DNA from: Sphaerosporella brunnea
Lineage: Eukaryota > Ascomycota > Pezizomycetes > Pezizales > Pyronemataceae
Assembly (NCBI GenBank): GCA_008704415.1
Contig: VXIS01000522.1
Span: 1 to 21,265 of the forward strand
Direction of reading: 5' to 3'
Length of the DNA: 21,265 nt
Under the pieces are notes generated by a model, which saw only the letters and a program-made list of their open reading frames with translations, was not told the origin of the DNA and made no database searches. This document shows positions 8,258-16,694 of this stretch, one piece after another. Numbering within the stretch: position 1 is the stretch's first letter; every line of letters begins with the position of its first letter. Made by a program: the position numbers and the translations under genes.

Positions 8258-8614
8258 TGTCACGTGGCGAGGTTCGGGAGGGGGGGTTGTTTGTGGTGTC
8301 GTGATGACGCTCTGTGGGAAGGCTCGGTGGAGTGGCTCCGAGCCGAGGTTATGTTCGGCTACCGCGTGGCGCGGCGCACCGCGATCACGTGAGTGCTATA
8401 AGGGGCCTTCGCTTCCCCTTTGTTGTTTGTTTTCCTTTCCTCTTTACTGAACCTTTGTATGTCAATCTGAGTACCTTCGTTCCAATCTGAATCCTGACCG
8501 TGCGCGTCGCGCCTCTTGTCCTGCCTTCTGATCTTGTTCCCGCTCTGGTTCTTGTCCACTCTGTACGCAAGTACCTTGGGCCCCTCCAGTCTGTTCTCGA
8601 CCCTCTCCATTACA
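8258..8614 (+). repeat. Family 4 LTR
   Basis: A 357-bp LTR, TGTCACGTGGCG...CTCTCCATTACA. Its second half (from about 8395) closely matches the minus-strand LTR at 15943-16279, while the first half has diverged. It carries CACGTG at 8261-8266 and 8386-8391, a CTATAAGGG box near 8395, and the likely transcript start ACTGAACCT at 8446-8454. The flanks (ATGGT before, CTATG after) do not match, so it is not a clean solo insertion. RNase H sequence of a family 3-type element follows directly. Confidence 0.85.
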
Positions 8615-10347
8615 CTATGAAATTTACGACAAGGAGTTGATTGCTATTATTCGGTGCTTCAAAGAATGGCGCCCCCAACTTGAAGGTTCCGCGTTCCCCG
8701 TCCAGGTTGTCACTGATTATAAGAACTTGGAATATTTCATGACTACAAAACTCCTCAACCGTCGCCAGGCCCGCTGGTCCGAATTCTTGTCTCGCTTCCA
8801 CTTCAAAATATTCTATCGATTTGCTGTTGCTGGTGGGAAACCTGACGCTCTCACTATGAGGTCTGGAAACCTCCCTAAAGAGGAGGATGAACGACTTTTG
8901 GCCAACCAACAGGCAGTTCTCAAACTACAGAACCTGCCCAACAACCTACGTTTGTTAGCGGAAAACCCGCTCAGCATTGGACGGTCCTCCCTTGAAACTC
9001 TGTTCGACGAAGGCTATGAGGCTGATCATTTCCCGCGACGAGTCCTGGAAATGCTGGCGAAAGGCAGCCAAATCTCTAAGGATATCTCACTCGCCGACTG
9101 TTCTGAGCACTAAGGAAGGCTAAGGTACCGTGGATGCTTCTACGTCCCTGACTATACCCCACTTTGGCTTCGACTGATCCAAGACCACCACGACCCTTCT
9201 ACCATGGGACACCATGGACGCGCAAAGACCTTGGAGCTCCTGGCTCGGCACTACTACTGGCCAAACATGCGACACGACGTTGAGAGATTTGTACGCAATT
9301 GTCATACCTGCAGACGGACGAAAGCAACAAGACATGCACCATTCGGAACTCTGAAGCCCCTTCCGGTCCAACACCACCCCTGGCAAAGCATCTCCGTCGA
9401 TTTCGTTACCGGACTCCCTGTCTCAGAAGGCTACGATGCAATCTGCGCGGTGGTCTGCCGGCTAACAAAACAACGCCACCTGGTTCTCTGTCACACCACC
9501 ATCGACGCAGAAGGGTTCGCTCAGCTATTCATTGAAAATGTCTTCAAACACCATGGCCTCCCCGACGTCCTTATCTCCGACCGAGGCCCCCAATTCGTCG
9601 CTAATTTATGGAAACACCTTGCTTCCTGTCTTGGGATTGAGACTGCTCCAAGCACTGCCTTCCACCCCCAGACCGATGGCCAGACGGAACGCGTCAATGC
9701 AGTCACGGAACAGTATCTTCGCGCCTACATATCTTACCTGCAGAATGATTGGAAAAAGTATCTCCCCTTGGCCGAATTCGCAGCCAATAACCAAGTCTCC
9801 GATACCACGTCACAATCCCTGTTCTTCACCCTCTACGGTCGCGACCCCAAGTGCTCCTTCGAGCTGGACATTGGGACCGACAACGCTGAGCAGGTTGACG
9901 CACAGCTGATGGCTGAGCGGATGGCACACATCCATGACGTCTTACGGTCCGAGGTGAAGTACGCCCAAGCCAGATACACCGAGGCCGCCGATCGGTCCCG
10001 AGCCCCCGCCCCCGTGTTCAAGGGGAACGGCCTCGTCTGGCTGGACTCTAGGAACTTGCGCACCGAACGGCCCTCTAGGAAGCTCAAAAACAAGCACCTG
10101 GGCCCATACAGTGTGGTTGGAGCCGTTGGCACCTATGCCTACGAGTTGGACATCCCCGACACCATGAAGAACCATCGCACCTTTCCGGTCTCGCTTCTAA
10201 ACTCGGCATCCTCCGACCCACTCCCTGGACAGATCATTCCGCCTCCTCTCCCAGTAGTTGTTGATGGCGAAGAAGAATGGTCCGTCTATGCGATTCTGGA
10301 CTCACGCCTGGTACGAGGACGCCTCAAGTATCTAGTGAAGTGGACCG

Positions 10348-10961
10348 GCTACTGTTAAATCGTGATGGACGTGGTATCTCCTTTGGTCTCCCTGCAGTGT
10401 TTTCCTATTTCATACTGGTTTCATCTGACACTCATCACGGGCACTTACCACTGCGTTTACTACACCATGTACTCATCACATGCTTTCTTATTTTCTTATC
10501 TCTCGCCTGTTTGCACACACCTTTCCTTTTCCAGTCAGGCTTACTCGTGTCTGCCTTACGTTGACTCACTGTTGCGCACAAACGCACACAGTCATACCCG
10601 GCTGTGCATTAGCGCTTACTGGTTATGTGTCATTCTATCTCTAGTTGTTTCTCTTACATTCCATGTATGACTCACACGTATGACTCACAGTCATCATGAG
10701 TCACTCGAAACATGTATACATAGTTACATACTAGGCTTGGCGGGCTGAGCTCTCGGGTATATATACCCGCTCTCTCTCCCTCAAACCAAGCACAACAATC
10801 AACACAACAATCTCCTCGGGAATAAGACCTTCTCTTCACTTCTCTATTGTGATAACAGATTCCGCACACCTCTCTTCAGTTCCTATCATCCTTCTGCTCT
10901 AAATACCTTTACCGGTATTGCTCCACTTCCGCTTCACGCAAACCCACCTTTCATCAGCTAC
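10348..10961 (+). mobile_element. Family 5 solo LTR with target duplication GCTAC
   Basis: The LTR is 10353-10956 (604 bp, TGTTAAATCG...CTTTCATCA), flanked by GCTAC at 10348-10352 and 10957-10961. It interrupts the chromodomain; removal restores KYLVKWTGY-DQLEWEAAEG, matching the sister copy at 18208-20001. A palindromic TATA region (GGGTATATATACCC, 10755-10768) and a cluster of TGA[C/G]TCA sites mark its U3 promoter. No other copy is in the window. Strand is assigned from the TATA box and the polypyrimidine run after it. Confidence 0.9.
10562..10703 (+). promoter_or_regulatory. Cluster of four TGA[C/G]TCA sites in the family 5 LTR
   Basis: TGACTCA occurs at 10562-10568, 10668-10674 and 10681-10687, and TGAGTCA at 10697-10703, all upstream of the TATA region. 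This is the consensus for fungal Gcn4/AP-1 bZIP regulators. Binding is inferred. Confidence 0.55.
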
Positions 10962-11089
10962 GACCAACTGGAATGGGAAGCAGCGGAAGGAATCAATGGC
11001 CTCAAAGCCATTGACCGCTTCCACGAATTGTACCTGCAAAAACTCGGACCACTACCAGACGACAGCTGAAGCTTCGTCGGAGCTCAGCC

Positions 11090-11104
11090 ATAGGAGGGGG
11101 ATAC
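11090..11104 (+). other. 3' polypurine tract of the family 3 element
   Basis: ATAGGAGGGGGATAC immediately precedes the LTR start at 11105. The same tract precedes the sister LTR at 18172 on the minus strand. Confidence 0.8.
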
Positions 11105-11392
11105 TGTCACGGCGCCAGGATAACTGGTGGCTCGACGCTAGGGTTAGGGTGTCACGTGACGCGACGCACCGCGGTCACGTGACGGGAAAGTATATATAGC
11201 GAGGTTTCATTTGTTTTTGTTTCTTTTCTTCTTTTCTTCTTTACAGAACGTCTTGTATGTTAGCGAATCTAGCAACCTTGAACCACCTCTCCGAGTCTCG
11301 CCCTGCCTAGCAACTGCCTCCTGTCCTTGCCTCGCCTGTCCTTGCCTCGAACGCTACGTACCTTGGACGTGCCCCGCGCCTGTCCCGTTACA
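11105..11392 (+). repeat. Family 3 LTR (3' LTR)
   Basis: 288 bp, TGTCACGGCGCC...CCCGTTACA. It matches the minus-strand LTR at 17892-18172. It contains CACGTG at 11153-11158 and 11176-11181, a TATATATA box near 11191, and a long T/C run ending TTTACAGAAC that probably precedes the transcript start. Confidence 0.88.
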
Positions 11393-11639
11393 CTCGCAAC
11401 ATCGGAAGGACCTGAGATGGGAACAAGTCCGCATCATTTGCTTCTCGGAACACGCGGGCAAGTGTCACTGCTTCGTCTCCTGGGGGTAGGGGGGCAGCAT
11501 CCAGGGCGGGGTCGGGTTGCGGGTCGGCATCAGGAGCAGGGTCTGGTGGCGGAGAAGGCGGTTCAGGAGGGCCATTGGCTAGGAGGTGGACGATCTGGTG
11601 GGGCTTTATGACTATGGAAAAATTTTCAGTCATCCGCTC

Positions 11640-11652
11640 ATCCCCCTCCTTA
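11640..11652 (-). other. Candidate central polypurine tract in the family 4 element
   Basis: On the minus strand TAAGGAGGGGGAT lies at the RNase H/integrase boundary, where the protein reads LPKEGDER. It shares the 11-mer AGGAGGGGGAT with the 3' polypurine tract of the related family 3 elements. This element's own 3' tract is not in the window. Confidence 0.35.
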
Positions 11653-13298
11653 GGCAGATCTCCCGATCTGCGAGTTAGCGAGTCCGGCTTTCCCCCAGAA
11701 CTTCCCAGGACGGTAAACAATCTTAAAGTTAAACTGCGAAAGAAACTGAGACCATCGGGCTTGACGTCGATTCAGGAGCTTGGTGGTGGTAAAGTACTCC
11801 AAATTCTTGTGGTTGGTGAGCACCTGGATTGGATTTTCCACGGATTGAAGTTCCGGCCGCCACTCCAGAAAGGCACCGACGATAGCCATCAACTCCTAAT
11901 CATAAATCTCATAGTTGCATTCTGCGGGGGAATGCTCCTTGGAGAAGTACGCGACAGGGTGGAGGATGCCGTCGTCGTTGTATTGTGATAGGATGCCAGC
12001 GGAGACGTAGTCGGAGGCATCAGTTTCAACGACGACGTTGCGGTCGTGATCAAAGCGATGGAGGACTGGAGCGGTGGTGAAGCACGTCTTCAGGCTGTTG
12101 AAGGCTTCCTGTTCGGTCTTGGTCCATTGAAATGGCACGTACTTCTGAGTCAGACTAGTGAGTGGCTGCACTACCTGTGAGTAGGAGCGTATGAATCGAC
12201 GGTAGAAGTTGGCAAATCCAAGGAAGGCTCTGACGTCCTTTAGCTTTTCCGGGGTTGGCCAAGCTCTCACTGCTGCGACCTTGTCCGGGTCCATCCGTAT
12301 GCCGTCGATACCAATAATCAGTCCGAAATACTTGACCTCCCGTTGGTGAAACTTGCATTTCTCCGGCTTGAGGTGCAGCCCGGCTTCCAAAAGCCAACAA
12401 AGGACTTGTCGGAGGTGGTCTTGGTGCGCTTTCCGGGTATCCGAGTAGGTCAAGATGTCATCCAAGTAGACAGAGGCGAAGCAATCCAAGAACGGTGAGA
12501 GGGTATCATTGATAAAACGTTGGAAGTCAGCAGGAGCGTTGGTAAGACCGAATGGCATCACCAGGGATTCGAATAGTCCATATCGGGTTCTAAATGCGGT
12601 TTTGCACTCCTCACCCTCTCCCATTCGGATTAGGTTGTAAGCTCCGTGGACGTCGAACTTGCTAAACCAGCGAGCTTTGGAGAGCCTCATCAGTGTTTCT
12701 CGCACTAACGGGAGCGGATACCTATTTTTGATTGTTCCTTCGTTGAGTCCTCGGTAATAAATCACCAGACGTAAGGATCCAACCCCCTTCTTGACAAAGA
12801 GGATCGGGGCACCGGCGGGTGAAGAGGAGGCCCTGATGAACCCTTTCGATAAGTTTTCCTCCAACTAGGCCTTGAGGGCTTCTAGCTCGGGGCGAGACAG
12901 CGAGTATATGGGGCCAAAGGGGGGTTCAAACCCCTCCTGAAACGGTACCTTGTGGTTGTAGGGCCAGTGGGCAGGTACGTGATTGGCTACGGTTTCCGAA
13001 AAGAGGCGTAAGAATTCGTGTTATTGTTCATTGACCAGTGACTTTAGGTCCCCTTCTGCAATTGCTTTCCATTCCAACACTTTGTTGATTTCGTAGAGCG
13101 ACAAGGAGAAAAGCTGGAGTTGACCGTATGGTTGCTTCTGGTTTTTGACAAGACGTTAGAAGGAGGTAGCAGAGACTATCGCAATATCCAGGGGCCGAGC
13201 GGGAGGGGTTACTCCTTTGACACTTGTGGACTTATGTGCTGTCCTGTGCGCGGCACAACGAGGGGAGTCAAAAAAGACGTTATTTGAGGCGAAACGGA

Positions 13299-14109
13299 CA
13301 GACTGTAACGAGGCTCTGTCTACCAGAGTGTCGTAGAATTGAATTCAAAACCTTAAGGCTAAATCCTAAACAATAGAATTTTAAGGACCATCTTGTCGGG
13401 TGGACACTAATGGTTCTTGTTGCTGAAGATAAAGGGGTTCTCTTCGGCTGAAGCAGTCCTACTTATAGTAGAACGCCGCTCCAGAGACTACTGACTCCCT
13501 GAGTAGTACTCAGCCTTCACTCCTGGCTGGCTTTCCGACAGTCTCTACGACTGCGGGTGTCAAGGAGCGCATAGAGATCGCCCCACCTTCCTATGACTCA
13601 CTCTATGATTTCAAATCATGAGTCATGGATATGGGTCGCACTCGGAATACCCCGCTCTGCGTGCATTGTATTCTCGTGTTGCAGGAAGATGCTCAGCCCC
13701 ATTGGCTCCATCTCCCGATCTTCTGCGTCGCATGCCCTACGCAACAACCACACTTACTATGGAGGTTCTAGGTAGAGTAATTCTTCCCTTTTTCGGCTCT
13801 ACGCCTTTCAGTTGATCACTCCTGACCCCTTTGATCGCCATGCTAGTTCCTGGAACAGGCAGGTCAAAGAAGATGTTTTAACAATAGCCTATACTATTGT
13901 TATCCCCGAACCGGGTTCTCTTCTCAGGTAGCGTTCTACCTGAGGTACCCGATCTCCGAGTTCTTCCATAGAGTTACTCAAGCTGGCTACGATGATCTGG
14001 AGCCACCCGGCTATCACGTGCCCTTGAGGCGATCACTATGCAGACTCTATTCTATTCCCTAGCTGACTTCTTAGAGTACATGACACGTGACCATACCCGG
14101 GACACGGAC
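13299..14109 (-). mobile_element. Family 1 solo LTR in the protease region
   Basis: A full 801-bp family 1 LTR at 13304-14104 (minus strand, TGTCCCGGG...CTCGTTACA; the usual TGTCACGGG start has one change). The flanks CGGAC (14105-14109) and CAGAC (13299-13303) are a target duplication with one mismatch. Removing the LTR and one copy gives HHGVS-VRFASNNVFFD in frame. It includes a 34-bp near-palindrome (13593-13626) with TGACTCA and TGAGTCA at its ends. Confidence 0.88.
13593..13626. repeat. 34-bp near-palindrome with bZIP sites (family 1 LTR)
   Basis: ATGACTCACTC...ATCATGAGTCAT pairs with itself almost fully. TGACTCA and TGAGTCA form the two ends around a small loop. Equivalent palindromes are at 17337-17370 and 20492-20525. 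It lies in the U3 part of the LTR and could bind two Gcn4/AP-1-type dimers. Confidence 0.6.
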
Positions 14110-14587
14110 ACTCCATGGTGCCTCAACCAGGGAATGCCAAGGACAAGAGGGTAGTGGCCGAGCTTGGTGACAAAGGCGGGTAACGTTTCGTGGTGGCCGC
14201 GGATCGACATTCCCACATTGACCATGTGGGTGATGTCTCCAGACGAGATGGGGCTACCATCAATAACCTCGAGGGCGCGAGAAACGCGTAGTGCATACTG
14301 GGGGAAGTGATGTTGGCGGGCAAATTCTTCGTCGACAAAAGTAAAACCAGTGGCTCCACAATCAATCAGTGCGTGGGTTTGGATTTTGTTATCACTATCG
14401 GAGAGGGAACACGTAACTACAAGATGGTTTCCATCCATTGATTCCTCTCCTAAAATCCGATCCGAGAGAGCTACTGAAGATAAGGAAAGGGCATCCGGCC
14501 TGCTAGCCGGGGCGCCACGACAACAAGAAAAAGATGAAGAAGGTGTTGGGCGTCCCATGGCGGTTCCAACCTTGCGGCATGGGACAA

Positions 14588-15891
14588 CTAGTTTTTCGAC
14601 AGCTGGGGGTCAGAGGCGGCAGACGAGTTTACTGATGGTGGGACAGCGGGGGCAGTCGTGGCTATCAGAGACGCTTCGCTAGCACGGACTCGGCGAGCTT
14701 CGGCGGCCAACCGTCGGGGGCAGCCAAGACGGAAGTGCTGGTCCGATCCACAGTAGGTACATTGTCCCCTCGCCATTCTTTCATCCCGAATCCTCTGGCG
14801 CTCAGCCTCACGCCGAGCAGCCAAGAGCTCCATTGGGGTTGGACTGTAGTTTCCACTGTGGTTTCCACTGTTGGAGTTGGTGAGGTGGTTACCCGTGGCA
14901 GTAGGGCAGTGGGCACTGACGAGGTTGAGGGGTGGGAAGCGCTCCGAGGATTGGTGGTGATGGGAGGGCGAGAGGCCGAAGGGTTGGTGATGATGGGGGG
15001 ACGAGATGATGAGGATTTACGTTTCTCTGCTCGGACGCGGATTCGATTGTCCACATCCTTGCAAAGGTTAACGAAGGCTGCAAGCGTGTCGTCGGTGGCT
15101 GCCCGGTGTAGAAGGTCGTCCTTCATCTCCTTAGACAAGCCCTCGTAAAGTTGATCCTTCTGGGCGACTTCGTCCCAGTTGAAATCCCCCATAAGGCGTT
15201 CGAAGTCGGCAAGATAGGTGGAGAAGGGTAGGTTCCATTGACGAAGGCGGCGGATTTCTCGGGCAGTAGTTTTGGAGCGGTCGGGGTCATCGTAAGCCTG
15301 GCGGAGAATGGTCAATAAGTTGTTGAGGGAGGTCAGCGTCATGTCTCCAGTGTCTTCGTCGGCGTAGGAGCGCAGCTGGTTGAAAGCTGGTCCCGAGAGG
15401 CGGTTAAATGCATATCGGAGTCGAGATTGTTTGGTAGGATAACGGGTTGGCTAGGTGGCAAGCTTGTTGCGGAGCTGCAGAATCCAGGTCCTCAGCTCCT
15501 CGGGCTTGCTGTTATCGAAGGTCGGGGCGTCAGGGAAGCCACCCAATGGGGCGCCTCCCTCGGGGTAGTCACGACTTTGGGCTGCGGCGATAGCCAGGAC
15601 GTGATTCAGTTGAGTAGTGACGTCCAGTGCCTGCTGCTGGGCAGCAGCGAGGCCGGTGTGAGCCGCATTGCGTTCTAGGTGGGCAGTTTAGAGCTCGGCA
15701 CGCGTCTCTTCCAGATCCTCCTCCAGGTTGGGTGGAGCTTTGCAGGCCAAGAGCCGTTGTGCCATCTGGGCGAAATCAATCAAACGTTGATCACGCTCCT
15801 CTTGCGGAAATCCTTTAGGAGGTGCCTGGGCACCAGTTTCAATAGCTGCCCAGAGGTCGGAGGGAATCCGCAGATCTCGATGGGTAGCCAT
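14588..15891 (-). pseudogene. Gypsy gag with zinc knuckle, family 4
   Basis: It starts at ATG 15891 (MATHRDLRIPSDLW), 51 bp inside the 5' LTR. An N-terminal Gln/Ala-rich helix region is followed by the capsid-like retrotransposon gag domain (about 15560-15080: DAPTFDNSKPEELRTWILQL, then SGPAFNQLRSYADE and FNWDEVAQKDQLYEGL). A Ser/Pro/Thr-rich linker leads to a CCHC zinc knuckle (CTYCGSDQHFRLGC, about 14730-14770), which binds RNA during packaging. Stops lie at 15688-15690 (TAA) and 15451-15453 (TAG). A frameshift near 14835-14845 separates the capsid domain from the knuckle, and another near 14590 separates gag from protease. Confidence 0.85.
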
Positions 15892-15931
15892 GGTGGAAAT
15901 GTAACAGAGCGAGTAGGTTGGGTTTTGGTAG

Positions 15932-15940
15932 ACTGAACCT
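15932..15940 (-). other. Primer binding site, likely self-primed (family 4)
   Basis: Two bases after the 5' LTR end the minus strand reads AGGTTCAGT. It lacks the TGG start expected for a tRNA primer. It is the exact complement of ACTGAACCT (9 nt) inside the same LTR at 16116-16124, about 50 bp after the TATA box, where the transcript probably begins. This is the arrangement of Tf1-type self-priming. See findings. Confidence 0.6.
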
Positions 15941-15942
15941 AG

Positions 15943-16279
15943 TGTAATGGAGAGGGTTGGGAACAGACTGGAGGGGCCCAAGGTACTCACGTACAGAGGG
16001 TTATCGGACAGGTTCAGGAACGAGGGGCCGAGACAGGATCCGAAGGCAAGGCGAGACGCGCGACGCGCACGGTCAGGATTCAGATTGGAACCAAGGTACT
16101 CAGATTGACATACAAAGGTTCAGTGAAGAAGAAAGGAAAACAAACAATAAGCGGAAGGGAAGGCCCCTTTATATAGCCCACGTGACCGCGGCGCCCTGCA
16201 CCACGTGGTATCCGAACATAGCCTCGGCAGAGCCGCAACAAAGACCCGTAACAGCCCAATCCGGTCTCACCCTGTGACA
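15943..16279 (-). repeat. Family 4 LTR (5' LTR)
   Basis: 337 bp, minus strand TGTCACAGGGTG...CTCTCCATTACA. It has TATATAAA at 16168-16175, CACGTG at 16179-16184 and 16202-16207, and the probable start ACTGAACCT at 16116-16124. It is homologous to 8258-8614 from the TATA region onward. The outer flank is GTGCT (16280-16284). Confidence 0.87.
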
Positions 16280-16694
16280 GTGCTGAGAGGACAGGGGTGT
16301 TTAGTGGCTGCCGGAGAAGCACCAGAGCTGGCCCTAGCAGCTGCGACAGGTTTGCAAGCAGGTGCGTGTAATCGGGATGCAAGCCATGTTCTGCCAGGTT
16401 CGTGGTTTGGCTATTACTCGTGCCAAGGTGACTACCGTCACCCCCGGTCGTTCGCAGCCTCGCTCCCAGGGGCACCCCTATGGAGTGCCAGCCGGTCCAA
16501 CACAAGTCACAAAGTCCAACGCAAGCCGCTAAGAATTTTTCGACCGTTGCCCAACCGCAGCCCGACCGCGAGCATCACGAGCAAACCATGCAGCGAGCAT
16601 AGTCATAGGCAGCTCAGAATACAAAGAATATAGAATATATAATTATATATGCGTTCAGTCTTGCACTATTTGCTACACGTTGCCCATTTCCTTC
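16280..16694. other. Unassigned spacer, no gene seen
   Basis: About 415 bp with no convincing reading frame on either strand. It holds an AT-rich palindromic patch (ATATATAATTATATAT, about 16634-16650). Near 16681-16735 there are three imperfect copies of CCCATTTCCTTCCTAC that run into the next gene's end. It may be the 3' end of the pogo-like transposon. Confidence 0.4.

Larger units (their letters stand above)
8615..11069 (+). pseudogene. Gypsy pol (RNase H, integrase, chromodomain), family 3
   Basis: It starts abruptly inside RNase H ([11 protein letters not shown]) and keeps the later acidic residues in TDYKNLEYF and GKPDALT. Integrase shows the HH-CC finger (MGHHGRAKT...CHTCRRTK) and the DDE triad in SVDFVTGLP, SDRGPQF and TDGQTERVN, then the C-terminal domain (HLGPYSVV...RTFPVSLLN). 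The chromodomain begins KYLVKWTGY at 10326, is broken by the solo LTR at 10353-10956, and resumes as DQLEWEAAEG to a TGA at 11067-11069. One other stop, TAA 9111-9113, replaces a CAA that the sister copy keeps (EHQGRL). Apart from that stop and the LTR, the frame is open throughout. Confidence 0.9.
8615..11392 (+). mobile_element. Ty3/gypsy chromovirus, family 3, 5'-truncated and chimeric
   Basis: The 3' half of a gypsy element: RNase H, integrase, chromodomain, polypurine tract and family 3 LTR (11105-11392). Gag, protease and RT are absent. The 5' side is fused to a family 4 LTR. Its 3' end lies inside the minus-strand element that starts at 11393, with CTCGC as the 3' flank. A family 5 solo LTR interrupts its chromodomain. 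Confidence 0.85.
11393..14558 (-). pseudogene. Gypsy pol (protease, RT, RNase H), family 4
   Basis: The protease begins near 14430, with its active site as LIDCGATGFTFVDEEF and the flap-side motif LVLGIPWLRHHGVS. After the solo LTR it resumes at RFASNNVFFDSPRCA. RT follows with FDVHGAYNL and the catalytic VYLDDI, then [13 protein letters not shown]; RNase H begins VETDASD. In-frame stops lie at 13156-13158, 13021-13023, 12865-12867 and 11896-11898 (the last replaces K in YDKEL). A frameshift falls near 11700-11720. The RNase H aspartate of TDHKN is asparagine here ([10 protein letters not shown]). The linker after RNase H carries a Pro/Asp-rich stretch (11460-11570). Integrase is missing. Confidence 0.88.
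11393..16279 (-). mobile_element. Ty3/gypsy chromovirus, family 4, 3'-truncated
   Basis: A minus-strand element running from its 5' LTR (16279 down to 15943) through primer site, gag, protease, RT and RNase H. It is cut in the linker before integrase by the family 3 LTR ending at 11392. Integrase, chromodomain and 3' LTR are not found on the other side. It holds a family 1 solo LTR in the protease region. Multiple stops and frameshifts make it inactive. Confidence 0.85.

Noticed and set aside
8253..8614. The family 4 LTR at 8258 as a clean solo insertion into RNase H
   Set aside because: The 5-base flanks differ (ATGGT and CTATG), and the sequence upstream is not the RNase H or RT that should continue there.
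16205..16633. A 142-residue plus-strand reading frame
   Set aside because: It starts in an LTR, has no recognisable motif and low-complexity composition; a chance frame is more likely.
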